A stretch of DNA of 64,000 nucleotides from positions 1 through 64,000 of the forward strand of contig NZ_JACHFR010000001.1 in assembly GCF_014202035.1 (NCBI RefSeq), written 5' to 3'. Position numbers and translations under genes: made by a program. The notes beneath the pieces are model-generated. The model worked only from the letters and a program-made list of their open reading frames with translations. It ran no database searches and was not told the DNA's origin. This stretch comes from Treponema rectale (GTDB taxonomy: Bacteria; Spirochaetota; Spirochaetia; Treponematales; Treponemataceae). Below, piece after piece: positions 17,815 through 26,584 of this stretch (positions within the stretch are counted from its first letter, which is position 1; each line of letters begins with the position of its first letter).

Positions 17815-20158
17815 ACTTGAACTGAAATTTTCCCGGCCGGCAGAGGAATGGACTTCTGCACTTCCTTTGGGAAACGGAAGGCTGGGCTGTATGGTATTTG
17901 GATTGCCTCGGAGAGAACGCATTCAGTTTAATGAAGATACCTTATGGAGCGGCGGACCTGAAAAAAAAGAGAAGGATTGTTTTCTTGATGCCGTATCTGA
18001 AGTCCGCTCTTTTGTTAATCAAAAAAAATATTCTCAGGCACAGAAAACTGCTGATGAAAAACTTCTCGGACCCTGGAGCAGTTTTTATGAACCTATGGGA
18101 GATTTGTTTCTTGAGTTTCCTGAGTGTCATGAAAGGGCAGAAAACTATTTGCGTAAACTGGATTTAGAAAAAGCTGTCTGTACTGTTTCTTATTCAATTC
18201 CTTCAGAAGGTAATAAGAATAAAAGTGCCGTATATACCCGTACGGTTTTTGCAAGTCATCCCCTTGATGCAATAGTGATGAAAATTGAATGTTCAGAAAA
18301 AGATTCTGTAAGTTTTAATGCAGAAGTTTCTTCATTGCTGAAGCATGAGGTTTCAGTCAGAGAGGATGATGTAAAAAAAACTCTTGTGCTGAAGGGAAAG
18401 GCTCCTGTGTCAGGGCCGAATGTTTTTGGACCGGATGAACCGCCGGTTGTTTATGATGAAAAAAAAGGAATGACTTTTACTTCCTGCATAAGTATCCTGC
18501 CGTCAGGAAAAAATTATGAGCTGACTTATGATTCAAAAAAATTGAAAGTAAAAAATGCAGAAAGCGTATTAATCATTCTTACAGCTGCAACTTCTTTTAA
18601 CGGGTTTTTGAATGAACCTGGTACTAACGGAAAGAACAGTGCCGTACTGTGTTATTCAATGGATGAAAAAGCCTGTGCAGTATCTTATGAAAACATACTA
18701 AGGGAGCACTGTCTGGATTTCAGTAATCTCTTTAACAGAGTTGAATTTTATCTTGAAGGAACAGACGGAAATCTTGCATTAAAAAAACTTTCTGATAAAT
18801 CTTCTCCTGTTTTTTCCAAAGAACTTGCGCCGCTGTTTTTTCAGTTTGGACGTTATCTTATGATATCCTGCTCAAGAAAAAATACTCAGCCTGCGAATCT
18901 TCAGGGAATCTGGAATCAGGATATCCGTCCAGCCTGGAACTGCAATTATACGACAAACATAAACTTAGAAATGAATTACTGGCCTGCCGAGTCCTGCAAT
19001 CTTAGTGAGTGTCATCTTCCTTTGTTTGAATTACTGAAGGAACTTTCTGTTACCGGTCGGGATGTTGCAGAAAAAAGATGGGGCTGCAGGGGATGGGCTG
19101 CAAATCATAACTGTGATTTATGGAGAAAGGCAAGTCCTGCTGGAGGAAGTTCAGAGTGGGCGCTGTGGCCTTTTGGCGGAGCATGGCTGTGTACTCATAT
19201 TTGGGAACATTATATTCATACAATGGATAAAGATTTTCTTGTAGAAATGTTTCCGGTTTTAAAAGGTGCAGTTGAATTTTTAATGGATTTTCTGCAGAAG
19301 GAATCAGACGGTACTCTGGTTACGAATCCTTCAATCAGTCCTGAAAATAATTTTTTAGATCCTCAGACAAAACAGAAATGCTGTATTTCAAAAGCAGGCA
19401 CGATGGATATGTCAATCACCCGTGAACTCTTTACTCAGTTTATTACGGTGTGTGAAATTCTTTGCTGTGATAAAGAATTTGCCTCACAGGTATCGGAAGC
19501 ATTAAAGAAACTGTTTCCGTATAAACTTACCGGAGACGGCAGGCTCAGGGAATGGGACGAAGATTTTGAAGAAGCAGAAAAAGGTCACCGTCATGTTTCC
19601 CATCTGTTTGGAATGTATCCCGGTCATATTCTTTTTGAAAATAAAGATGAAGAATTCAAGACTGCTGCCTTAAAAAGTCTGACAGAAAGACTTTCTAACG
19701 GAGGAGGCCATACCGGCTGGAGCTGTGCATGGACTGTGTGTCTTTTTGCACGAATGAAGAAACCTGCTGAAGCAGAAAAATACCTGAATGTGCTTTTTAA
19801 TAAACTGACTTATAAAAATCTTTTTAATGTATGTCCGCCTTATCAGATTGACGGAAACTTTGGAGGTACGGCGGCTGTTGCAGAGATGCTGGTTCAAAGC
19901 GGTTCCTGCTATGACGGGGAGAATACTTATATAGAGCTTTTGCCCTGTCTTCCGGAAAGCTGGAGCAGCGGCTATGTACGGGGGCTGAAAGTAAGGGGAG
20001 GTCATTCCGTGGATATTGAATGGCAGGAAGGAAAACTTAAAAAAGCCTTAATAAAGACAAAAGGCAGCGGAAATATGTCAATTTTTTATAAAAATAGAAA
20101 AAAAATCTGTAATTTTGGTGAAGATGGTGTAATTTTATTAGATTCTTTTTTAATATAA
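17804..20158 (+). CDS. GH95 alpha-L-fucosidase, cytoplasmic
   Basis: 784 residues from ATG 17804, which has GAAGGA five bases upstream; an earlier in-frame ATG at 17783 lies deeper in the GH3 gene and has no such site. GH95 hallmarks: ALPLGNGRLGCMVFG and FNEDTLWSGGP near the N-terminus, GIWNQDIRPAWNCNYTTNINLEMNYWP, TNPSISPENNF (the general acid Glu lies in SPEN), GHRHVSHLFGMYPG and DGNFGGTAAVAEML. These inverting enzymes remove alpha-1,2-linked fucose (some act on galactose). In a beta-glucanase cluster this fits fucosylated xyloglucan. No signal peptide, so the substrate must be imported. Confidence 0.92.
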   Translation: MKNKLELKFSRPAEEWTSALPLGNGRLGCMVFGLPRRERIQFNEDTLWSGGPEKKEKDCFLDAVSEVRSFVNQKKYSQAQKTADEKLLGPWSSFYEPMGDLFLEFPECHERAENYLRKLDLEKAVCTVSYSIPSEGNKNKSAVYTRTVFASHPLDAIVMKIECSEKDSVSFNAEVSSLLKHEVSVREDDVKKTLVLKGKAPVSGPNVFGPDEPPVVYDEKKGMTFTSCISILPSGKNYELTYDSKKLKVKNAESVLIILTAATSFNGFLNEPGTNGKNSAVLCYSMDEKACAVSYENILREHCLDFSNLFNRVEFYLEGTDGNLALKKLSDKSSPVFSKELAPLFFQFGRYLMISCSRKNTQPANLQGIWNQDIRPAWNCNYTTNINLEMNYWPAESCNLSECHLPLFELLKELSVTGRDVAEKRWGCRGWAANHNCDLWRKASPAGGSSEWALWPFGGAWLCTHIWEHYIHTMDKDFLVEMFPVLKGAVEFLMDFLQKESDGTLVTNPSISPENNFLDPQTKQKCCISKAGTMDMSITRELFTQFITVCEILCCDKEFASQVSEALKKLFPYKLTGDGRLREWDEDFEEAEKGHRHVSHLFGMYPGHILFENKDEEFKTAALKSLTERLSNGGGHTGWSCAWTVCLFARMKKPAEAEKYLNVLFNKLTYKNLFNVCPPYQIDGNFGGTAAVAEMLVQSGSCYDGENTYIELLPCLPESWSSGYVRGLKVRGGHSVDIEWQEGKLKKALIKTKGSGNMSIFYKNRKKICNFGEDGVILLDSFLI

Positions 20159-20214
20159 TATTAAGATTAGGGAACCGCATATAATTAAAAAAGGTCTATA
20201 AAAGGAGGAAACTT

Positions 20215-22683
20215 ATGAAGTTCGGAAACTTTGATGACGGAGCAAGAGAATATGTAATCTCAACTCCCCGTACACCGTATCCGTGGATCAATTACCTGGG
20301 AAATGAAAAGTTTTTTTCATTGATTTCTAATACTGCTGGCGGTTATGCATTTTATACAGATGCACGCCTCAGACGTATTACTCGTTATCGCTATAATGAT
20401 GTTCCGCTTGATACAAACGGAAGATATTTTTATATAAAAGACGGTGATGTAATCTGGAATCCCGGATGGCAGCCGTGTAAAACAGAACTTGATTCTTATG
20501 AGTGCCGTCATGGTTTTGGATATACAAAACTTAATTCTTCAAAAAACAATTTGCGTGCAGAAGTTCTCTATATGGTTCCTAATGGAGTTAACTGCGAAGT
20601 AGAACTTGTTACTCTGAAGAATGAAGGCAAGGCAGATAAAAAAATAAGTCTCGTATCCTATGTTGAATGGTGTCTTTATAATGCACAGGATGACTGTACG
20701 AATTTCCAGCGCAATTTTTCTACCGGTGAAGTAGAAATCGAAGGAAGCGTTATCTATCATAAGACAGAATATCGCGAGCGCCGCAATCACTTCAGTTTTT
20801 ACAGCGTAAATGTTCCTGTTGACGGATTTGATTCAGACAGAGAAAGTTTCCTCGGCCTTTACAACGGTTATGACAAACCTCAGACTGTTGTTGAAGGAAA
20901 AAGCAGAAATTCTGTAGCAGACGGCTGGTCTCCGGTTGCAAGCCACAGAATCAATGTTGAACTTAAACCGGGAGAAGAGAAGTCATTTGTTTTCATTCTC
21001 GGTTATGTTGAAAATCCGGTAGAAAAAAAATGGAGCAGCGAAAAAGCTTCTGACAAACTCCTTCGTACAAATACTGCCGGCGGAATCATCAATAAAGAAA
21101 AAGCTTATGAAATCCAGAAACGTTTTGATTCAAAAGAAAAAGTTCTTGCTGAATACGAAACTTTGAGAAAATACTGGGATATGACTCTCAGCAACTTTAC
21201 CCTCAAGACTGGAGACGAAAAACTTGACCGCATGGCTTTGTGGAATCAGTATCAGTGTGTAGTAACCTATAACTTTGCCCGCAGTGCTTCTTATTTTGAA
21301 AGCGGTATCGGTCGTGGAATAGGATTCCGTGATACTTCTCAGGATATGCTTGGGGCAGTTCATCAGCTTCCTAAAGAAAGAATCCGTGAACGTCTTTTTG
21401 ATGTTGCTTCAACTCAGTTTGAAGACGGAAGTGCATATCATCAGTTCCAGCCTCTTACAAAACGCGGAAATGCAGATATTGGTTCAAACTTTAATGATGA
21501 TCCTCTCTGGCTTGTTCTTGGTGTGGGCGGTTATATACGTGAAACCGGTGATGTAGATTTCCTTAATCAGCAGGTACCTTTTGACAATAATGAAAAGAAT
21601 ACTGCAACCCTTTTTGAACATCTTAAGAGATCATACCGTTACATAACAAATCACAAGGGACCTCACGGACTTCCATTAATCGGTCGTGCAGACTGGAATG
21701 ACTGTCTTAACCTTAACTGTTTCTCTACAAATCCTAATGATTCTTTCCAGACCTGTACAAACAAGGAAGGTAAAAATGCAGAATCAGTAATGATTGCCCA
21801 GATGTTTGTTTATGTAACTCCTGACTATGCCGCAATGTGCCGCATTCAGGGAGATGAAGAAGAAGCAAAGTTTGCGGAAGAAGCTGCCCGTCAGATGGAA
21901 GAGCAGATCTGTAAAACAGGATGGGATGGTGAGTGGTATATCCGTGCTTATGATGATGCCGGTAATAAAATCGGTTCAAAGGAATGTGAGAACGGAAAAA
22001 TTTACATTGAAACCCAGGGCTTCGGAACTATGGCTAAAATCGGTAAAGATAAAGGCTATCCTGAAAAATCACTGGATTCAGTAAAAAAGTATCTTGATTC
22101 ACAGTACGGTATCGTAATTCTTTCTCCTGCATATCAGGACTATCATGTAGAGCTTGGTGAAGTTTCTTCATACCCGCCTGGATATAAAGAAAACGGAGGA
22201 ATTTTCTGCCATAACAATCCGTGGGTTATAATCGGAGAAATTGTTAATAACAGGGCAGACGATGCCTTTGCACATTATAAGAAAATTGCTCCTGCTTATG
22301 TTGAAGAATTCAGTGAAGTTCACAGAACTGAACCTTATGTTTATTCACAGATGGTTGCAGGTAAAGAAGCCCGCCGCTTTGGAGAAGCAAAGAACAGCTG
22401 GCTTACGGGAACTGCCGCATGGAATATGCTTGCATTAAGTCAGTATATTTCAGGTGTACGTCCTTCTTATGACGGACTTACAGTTGAACCGCGCCTTCCT
22501 TCGCATGTAAAAACTGCAGTGATTACAAGAAAATTCCGCGGAGTAGAATATGTAATCAATGTAAAGAACATCAACAATACCGGAAGCGTAAAGATTACTG
22601 CGGATGGTGCTGATGTAGAAGGAACACTTGTAAAAGTTAAGCCTGGAGTTTCTAAAGTATCACTTGATGTTACTGTAGGCTGA
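20215..22683 (+). CDS. Cellobiose phosphorylase (GH94)
   Basis: 822 residues. It matches the GH94 cellobiose phosphorylase plan from the first residues ([52 protein letters not shown]) to the C-terminus. The catalytic acid Asp lies in [12 protein letters not shown]. It splits cellobiose with phosphate to glucose-1-phosphate and glucose, saving ATP, and is cytoplasmic. The ribosome binding site is very strong (AAAGGAGG). A TATAAT at 20180 lies in the short gap but no matching -35 is seen, so it may be either co-transcribed or separately started. A terminator follows at 22701. Confidence 0.95.
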   Translation: MKFGNFDDGAREYVISTPRTPYPWINYLGNEKFFSLISNTAGGYAFYTDARLRRITRYRYNDVPLDTNGRYFYIKDGDVIWNPGWQPCKTELDSYECRHGFGYTKLNSSKNNLRAEVLYMVPNGVNCEVELVTLKNEGKADKKISLVSYVEWCLYNAQDDCTNFQRNFSTGEVEIEGSVIYHKTEYRERRNHFSFYSVNVPVDGFDSDRESFLGLYNGYDKPQTVVEGKSRNSVADGWSPVASHRINVELKPGEEKSFVFILGYVENPVEKKWSSEKASDKLLRTNTAGGIINKEKAYEIQKRFDSKEKVLAEYETLRKYWDMTLSNFTLKTGDEKLDRMALWNQYQCVVTYNFARSASYFESGIGRGIGFRDTSQDMLGAVHQLPKERIRERLFDVASTQFEDGSAYHQFQPLTKRGNADIGSNFNDDPLWLVLGVGGYIRETGDVDFLNQQVPFDNNEKNTATLFEHLKRSYRYITNHKGPHGLPLIGRADWNDCLNLNCFSTNPNDSFQTCTNKEGKNAESVMIAQMFVYVTPDYAAMCRIQGDEEEAKFAEEAARQMEEQICKTGWDGEWYIRAYDDAGNKIGSKECENGKIYIETQGFGTMAKIGKDKGYPEKSLDSVKKYLDSQYGIVILSPAYQDYHVELGEVSSYPPGYKENGGIFCHNNPWVIIGEIVNNRADDAFAHYKKIAPAYVEEFSEVHRTEPYVYSQMVAGKEARRFGEAKNSWLTGTAAWNMLALSQYISGVRPSYDGLTVEPRLPSHVKTAVITRKFRGVEYVINVKNINNTGSVKITADGADVEGTLVKVKPGVSKVSLDVTVG

Positions 22684-22700
22684 TAAATTTTATATAATAA

Positions 22701-22737
22701 GGGGGACTTTCTGAATAAAACAGAAGGTCCCTTTTTT
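22701..22737 (+). terminator. Terminator after cellobiose phosphorylase
   Basis: GGGACTTTCTG / CAGAAGGTCCC pair over 11 bases (one G-T), followed by TTTTTT. It starts 18 bp after the stop. Confidence 0.85.
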
Positions 22738-22784
22738 ACCATGTGCAGATGCATTTTAAAGCCTGCACTGTTAGCGAGGAAAAA

Positions 22785-23624
22785 ATGCTGCATGAAACTA
22801 TAGAACTGCCTGTAAATTATCGTGGAAAGCTCGAGAATAATAATTTTGTTCCGTATATAAAAACTTACATACTTGATAATTTCGAAGAATTTTCAGAAGG
22901 AAGAAAACGTCCTCTTGTTTTAATCTGTCCTGGCGGTGCCTATGAAATGCTTTCTACCAGAGAAGGTGAGGCTGTTGCCCTTAAAATGAATTCCCTGGGA
23001 TTTCATGCAGTAACCTTGTGGTATTCCCTTAAGCCGATGGAGTTTCCTGCAAGTCTTTTAGATTTGTGTGAAGCAATGAACTGTGTGCGTTCTCATGCCG
23101 AAGAATGGAATGTGGATCCTGACAGAATCATAGTTGCCGGTTTCAGTGCCGGCGGTCATCTTGCTGCAAGTCTGGGGGTTTACTGGAACAGAGAACTTCT
23201 GAAGGAATATATTCCATATTCAAAGGAAGTGTTAAAACCGAACGCACTTCTTTTGAGTTATCCGGTTATTACTGCCAGTGAGTTTGCCCATAAAGGTTCA
23301 ATTGAAAATGTCCTGGGCTGTACAAAAAAATACTCTGTAAAAGATGTTCAGCTTGAGGAGCTTGTAACAGAAAATGTTCCTCCTGTATTTATGTGGCATA
23401 CCTATGAAGATGGCTGCGTACCTCTTGAAAACTCAATGCTGTTTGCACAGGCCTGCCGAAAAAACAACGTGCCGGTGGAGTATCATGTGTTCAGGAGAGG
23501 CGGTCATGGGCTTTCGCTTGCAACAAAAGAAACCACCTGGAATAACGGTACCAATCCTGCCGGCATTCAGAAAGAGTGTCAGATATGGCCTGAACTGTTT
23601 GCAGCATGGATGGAAACGCTTTGA
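22785..23624 (+). CDS. Alpha/beta-hydrolase, acetyl-xylan-esterase-like
   Basis: 279 residues from ATG 22785, which has GCGAGGA upstream; the frame extends further but without a site. Motifs: LICPGGAYEML (oxyanion-hole PGG), the nucleophile elbow GFSAGGHLAASLG, and late Asp (TYEDGCVPLENS) and His (RRGGHGLSL). These fit the esterase/lipase group that contains bacterial acetyl-xylan and feruloyl esterases. No signal peptide. It probably deacetylates imported oligosaccharides, in keeping with its place at the end of the glycan cluster, although the exact substrate cannot be read. A possible small membrane peptide overlaps its 3' end. Confidence 0.85.
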   Translation: MLHETIELPVNYRGKLENNNFVPYIKTYILDNFEEFSEGRKRPLVLICPGGAYEMLSTREGEAVALKMNSLGFHAVTLWYSLKPMEFPASLLDLCEAMNCVRSHAEEWNVDPDRIIVAGFSAGGHLAASLGVYWNRELLKEYIPYSKEVLKPNALLLSYPVITASEFAHKGSIENVLGCTKKYSVKDVQLEELVTENVPPVFMWHTYEDGCVPLENSMLFAQACRKNNVPVEYHVFRRGGHGLSLATKETTWNNGTNPAGIQKECQIWPELFAAWMETL

Positions 23625-23695
23625 AAAATAACATACTGACTTTAATTGTAATCGCACTTGTCTGTACTGGTGCAGTACTTATATTTTCACTTTAA
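23606..23695 (+). CDS. Possible 24-29-residue membrane peptide
   Basis: Overlaps the 3' end of the esterase in another frame. From TTG 23621 it encodes KNNILTLIVIALVCTG and then AVLIFSL, a single transmembrane helix; ATG 23606 is an in-frame alternative. The ribosome binding site is weak. The terminator begins 10 bp after the stop, so it would be the last gene of the esterase transcript. It could be chance; the case rests on the clean hydrophobic composition and its position. Confidence 0.35.
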   Translation: MDGNALKNNILTLIVIALVCTGAVLIFSL

Positions 23696-23704
23696 AAAAA
23701 AGAG

Positions 23705-23752
23705 GCCTGTTTCAAAAGTTTATCACTGTTTGAAACAGGCTTGTTTTATTTT
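23705..23752. terminator. Bidirectional terminator between esterase and citrate synthase
   Basis: Perfect 12-bp stem GCCTGTTTCAAA/TTTGAAACAGGC, with an A-run before and a T-rich tract after. It can end transcription from both sides of this convergent pair. Confidence 0.88.
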
Positions 23753-23781
23753 TGGAATGAAAGCACTGAAATAAAAATATT

Positions 23782-25155
23782 TTATACTTCTACTCTGTCT
23801 TCCATTTTTATGTAAGGGCGTTCTCCCTGTACGTTCTTGTATGCAGGACGGTAAATTCTTCTTCCTGCAACAATCTCTTCTATGCGGTGTGCGCTCCAGC
23901 CTGCAATACGGGCAATTGCAAAAAGCGGAGTGAACAGTTCTCTAGGAATGTTAAGCATTGTATATACGAATCCTGAATAGAAGTCTACGTTTGTACAGAT
24001 GCGTTTTTTGTTTCCGTGAACTTCACAGATGATGTCCGGTACAATGCGTTCGATGGTTTTGTAAAGATTAAACTCTTCCATGCAGCCTTTTTCTTTTGCA
24101 AGAAGTTCTGCCTTATCACGGAGAAGTTTTGCCCTCGGATCACTGATTGTATAAACCGCATGTCCCTGTCCGTAAATAAGTCCGGTGTGGTCAAAGGCTT
24201 CCTTGCGGCAGATTTTCCTAAGGTAATCAGCAATTTCTTTTTCATTGCTCCAGTCTTTTACATGAGCCTTTATATCGTCCATCATTTCCATAACGCGAAT
24301 GTTTGCTCCACCATGACGGCGTCCTTTAAGAGAACCAAGGGCTGCTGCAATTGCAGAGTAAGTATCTGTATCTGCAGAAGAAACAACGTGGATGGTAAGG
24401 GAAGAGTTGTTACCGCCACCATGTTCTGCATGGAGGATAAGTGCAAGATCAAGAAGTTCTGCTTCAAGTCTGGTATATTTTTTGTCATTGCGGATAAGCT
24501 GAAGAAGATTTTCTGCAATTCCAAGTTTTGGATCTGGATTATGAATGTACATACTCTTGCCGTCAACATAGCGGCGCTTTGCCTGATAAGCATAGGCTGC
24601 AAGAGAACTGAAGCGGGAAATAAGTTCAACGCACTGGCGGAGAACATTTGCTACGTCACGGTTTTCCGGATCAGGATCAAAGGAATAAGAGGCAAGAACT
24701 CCGCTGGCAATTTTATTCATGATGTCGGCAGACGGGGCCTTCATGATAATGTCTTCCGTAAAGTTAGGAGGAAGTGATCTTATTGCTCCGAGATATGTAG
24801 TAAATTCATCAAGCTGGCTCTGTGTTGGAAGTTCTCCGAAAAGAAGGAGGTAGGCACACTGCTCAAAGCCAAAGCTTTTTGTTCTTTCTGTATCCTGTAC
24901 GATGTCTTCTACATTATAACCGCGGTAAATGAGGCGTCCAGGAACAGCTTTTTTAGAGCCGTCCGGTTCAATTTCATAACCCACTACGTCACCGATTCTT
25001 GTAAGGCCTACAAGAACTCCGCGTCCGTCTGCATAACGGAGACCGCTTTTTACGTCGTATTTTTCATAAAGTGAAGGATCTATCTGATCATCAAGCTGTG
25101 CAATTCTGGTCAGCTTTTCTATGAACTTGTTGTCAAGGTTAATTTCATTTGCCAT
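23782..25155 (-). CDS. gltA: Citrate synthase
   Basis: 457 residues from ATG 25155, chosen because GTGAGG lies six bases upstream; an earlier in-frame start is poorly placed. Condenses oxaloacetate and acetyl-CoA. Catalytic residues are visible: His in LILHAEHGGGNNS, His in KGRRHGGAN and Asp in TNVDFYSGF, with GHAVYTISDPRA for CoA and oxaloacetate binding. It is longer than E. coli GltA (427) by an N-terminal extension of the kind seen in clostridial and spirochaetal enzymes. No other TCA-cycle gene is nearby, so it probably feeds glutamate synthesis in an incomplete cycle. It has its own promoter and shares a terminator. Confidence 0.95.
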   Translation of the reverse strand: MANEINLDNKFIEKLTRIAQLDDQIDPSLYEKYDVKSGLRYADGRGVLVGLTRIGDVVGYEIEPDGSKKAVPGRLIYRGYNVEDIVQDTERTKSFGFEQCAYLLLFGELPTQSQLDEFTTYLGAIRSLPPNFTEDIIMKAPSADIMNKIASGVLASYSFDPDPENRDVANVLRQCVELISRFSSLAAYAYQAKRRYVDGKSMYIHNPDPKLGIAENLLQLIRNDKKYTRLEAELLDLALILHAEHGGGNNSSLTIHVVSSADTDTYSAIAAALGSLKGRRHGGANIRVMEMMDDIKAHVKDWSNEKEIADYLRKICRKEAFDHTGLIYGQGHAVYTISDPRAKLLRDKAELLAKEKGCMEEFNLYKTIERIVPDIICEVHGNKKRICTNVDFYSGFVYTMLNIPRELFTPLFAIARIAGWSAHRIEEIVAGRRIYRPAYKNVQGERPYIKMEDRVEV

Positions 25156-25208
25156 GGCATACCTCACTTTTGCATATTTATGCGAATCTTTGAATAAAAA
25201 TTTCTATA

Positions 25209-25237
25209 ATTATACAAATTATGGGATTCTTATTCAA
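25209..25237 (-). promoter_or_regulatory. Citrate synthase promoter
   Basis: TTGAAT, 17-bp spacer, TATAAT on the minus strand; leader of about 45-50 nt. Same hexamers and spacing as the fusA promoter. Confidence 0.75.
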
Positions 25238-25361
25238 TTACCATAAGAAAAAATGTATAAATATAATTTGATTTTTTTTAGAAAATGCACGCTAAACTTT
25301 ATTAACCGACTGTAAGTCCCGTGCTGATGGATTATTAAAAGTACCTGTCGTGATAAAATTA

Positions 25362-25384
25362 CGGCCGGTTTTTCGTCCCGGCCG
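25362..25384 (-). terminator. Probable terminator of the phosphatase-STAS-vanY operon
   Basis: Perfect 7-bp GC stem CGGCCGG/CCGGCCG with a 9-base loop, followed on the minus strand by TAATTTTAT. It lies 9 bp after the vanY-like stop. The T tract is imperfect. Confidence 0.6.
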
Positions 25385-25392
25385 GTTTTACA

Positions 25393-26259
25393 TTATTCAG
25401 TCAGGTTCCATTCGTTTATAAATTCAAGCATGTACTGCTGGATATTGTTAAACCATTTTTCCTGAAAACGGCAGGCTTTTACACCGATGTATCTGAAATG
25501 CCAGCATTCCCACATATAGCCGGTAACGTCTTCGTATTCTCTTGGAAAAGAAAGGGACCAGCCGTATTTAGCTGCATTTTCGTACACCCATTTTCCCATT
25601 TTTGTATCACCCCAGTCGTCTGTAATTGAACCGAAGTCTACTGCAACTCCAAGCTGGTGCTGGCTTGTTCCAGGGCGGGCACTGTACCGTTCTGCAAGTT
25701 CAACTCCATCCTGTGCAACATAGCGGTTGAACAGACCTGTCTGATAAGTGTAGGAACGGTAGGTGGAACTTACCATGAGTTTTATTCCGTCTGCCAGGGC
25801 TGCTTCAGAAAGAACCTTCAGTGCATCATAGGCTTCTTTTCTGAGGCTGAGGTCATTGCGGCTTACATTGAACAGGCTGCACTGCTTTACTGGAATGAGT
25901 TCTGCAGGTACGTAATCAGAACCGATGTTATGTTTTTTGTCTATAAGGTAAAAAAGACTGACATCGTTTTCTGGAAAAGTTTTTTCTTCTTCAAGAATTT
26001 CATTCAAGTCTGCGATAAAGCTTTCTATTTCTGCATCATCCTTAAACTGAATGTCATTTTTGAAGCGTCCGCTCATTTTTGAATATACGAGTTTTGCTTT
26101 TTTTACTTCAGGAGAAACAGCCTTTACCTGAGTAACAGTTTTGTTTTCAGGTAAAGCTTTTGTTTCCGGTACATTTTTTGTGTTTGATTTTGAACATGCA
26201 CTGAATGGATTCAGCATTAAAAGTGATGCGCCAATGATAAGGACACGGCTACAACGCAT
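25393..26259 (-). CDS. VanY-family D-alanyl-D-alanine carboxypeptidase, lipoprotein
   Basis: 288 residues. The signal peptide ends in a lipobox-like NPFSAC, so it is probably anchored on the periplasmic side. After a ~40-residue linker comes a spacer region, then the M15/VanY domain: SSTYRSYTYQTGLFNRY, the zinc-binding GTSQHQLGVAVDFG (His and Asp), and WECWHFRYI (third ligand His). It should trim the terminal D-Ala of peptidoglycan stem peptides. GGAGG precedes ATG 26259, and the start overlaps the end of the STAS gene by 11 bp, so it is translationally coupled to the signalling genes. That coupling is unusual for an M15 enzyme. Confidence 0.9.
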   Translation of the reverse strand: MRCSRVLIIGASLLMLNPFSACSKSNTKNVPETKALPENKTVTQVKAVSPEVKKAKLVYSKMSGRFKNDIQFKDDAEIESFIADLNEILEEEKTFPENDVSLFYLIDKKHNIGSDYVPAELIPVKQCSLFNVSRNDLSLRKEAYDALKVLSEAALADGIKLMVSSTYRSYTYQTGLFNRYVAQDGVELAERYSARPGTSQHQLGVAVDFGSITDDWGDTKMGKWVYENAAKYGWSLSFPREYEDVTGYMWECWHFRYIGVKACRFQEKWFNNIQQYMLEFINEWNLTE

Positions 26260-26584
26260 CGTTTACCTCCGTAACGGAATGAATTATGTTGAATGTGTCC
26301 AGAAATCCGGTTTTTTCCAGAGAATGACGGGCTTCATTTGAAGGATTAAGGATGAATATTTTAGTACCGCATCCTTCACCGTCGTTATGGGCGGCAATAA
26401 TGACTCCAAGACCTGTAGAATCAAGCTGGCTTACCTGAGACATATCAAGAACAACGTTGGAATCGAGAATATAACTGTAAACTTTTGTTTTCAACTCTGT
26501 AATAGTATAGGCATTTACAGCTCCTGAAAGTTCCAGAAGCATGTAGTAAGCACCGACTTTTTCGTTAATGGCAAGCTGATCCAT
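26249..26584 (-). CDS. STAS-domain anti-sigma-factor antagonist
   Basis: 111 residues, one STAS domain of the SpoIIAA/RsbV type. The phosphorylatable Ser lies in the conserved QLDSTGLGVII. In partner switching such a protein binds an anti-sigma kinase when dephosphorylated and releases the kinase's target. Its ATG overlaps the stop of the upstream SpoIIE phosphatase (TAATG), with GGAGG before it, which strongly suggests that the phosphatase acts on this protein. No HATPase kinase is present in the window. Confidence 0.93.
   Translation of the reverse strand: MDQLAINEKVGAYYMLLELSGAVNAYTITELKTKVYSYILDSNVVLDMSQVSQLDSTGLGVIIAAHNDGEGCGTKIFILNPSNEARHSLEKTGFLDTFNIIHSVTEVNDAL

Noticed and set aside
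24016-24777. 253-codon open frame on the + strand within citrate synthase
   Set aside because: It is the antisense shadow of a clear enzyme gene, has cysteine/phenylalanine-rich nonsense composition and no ribosome binding site.
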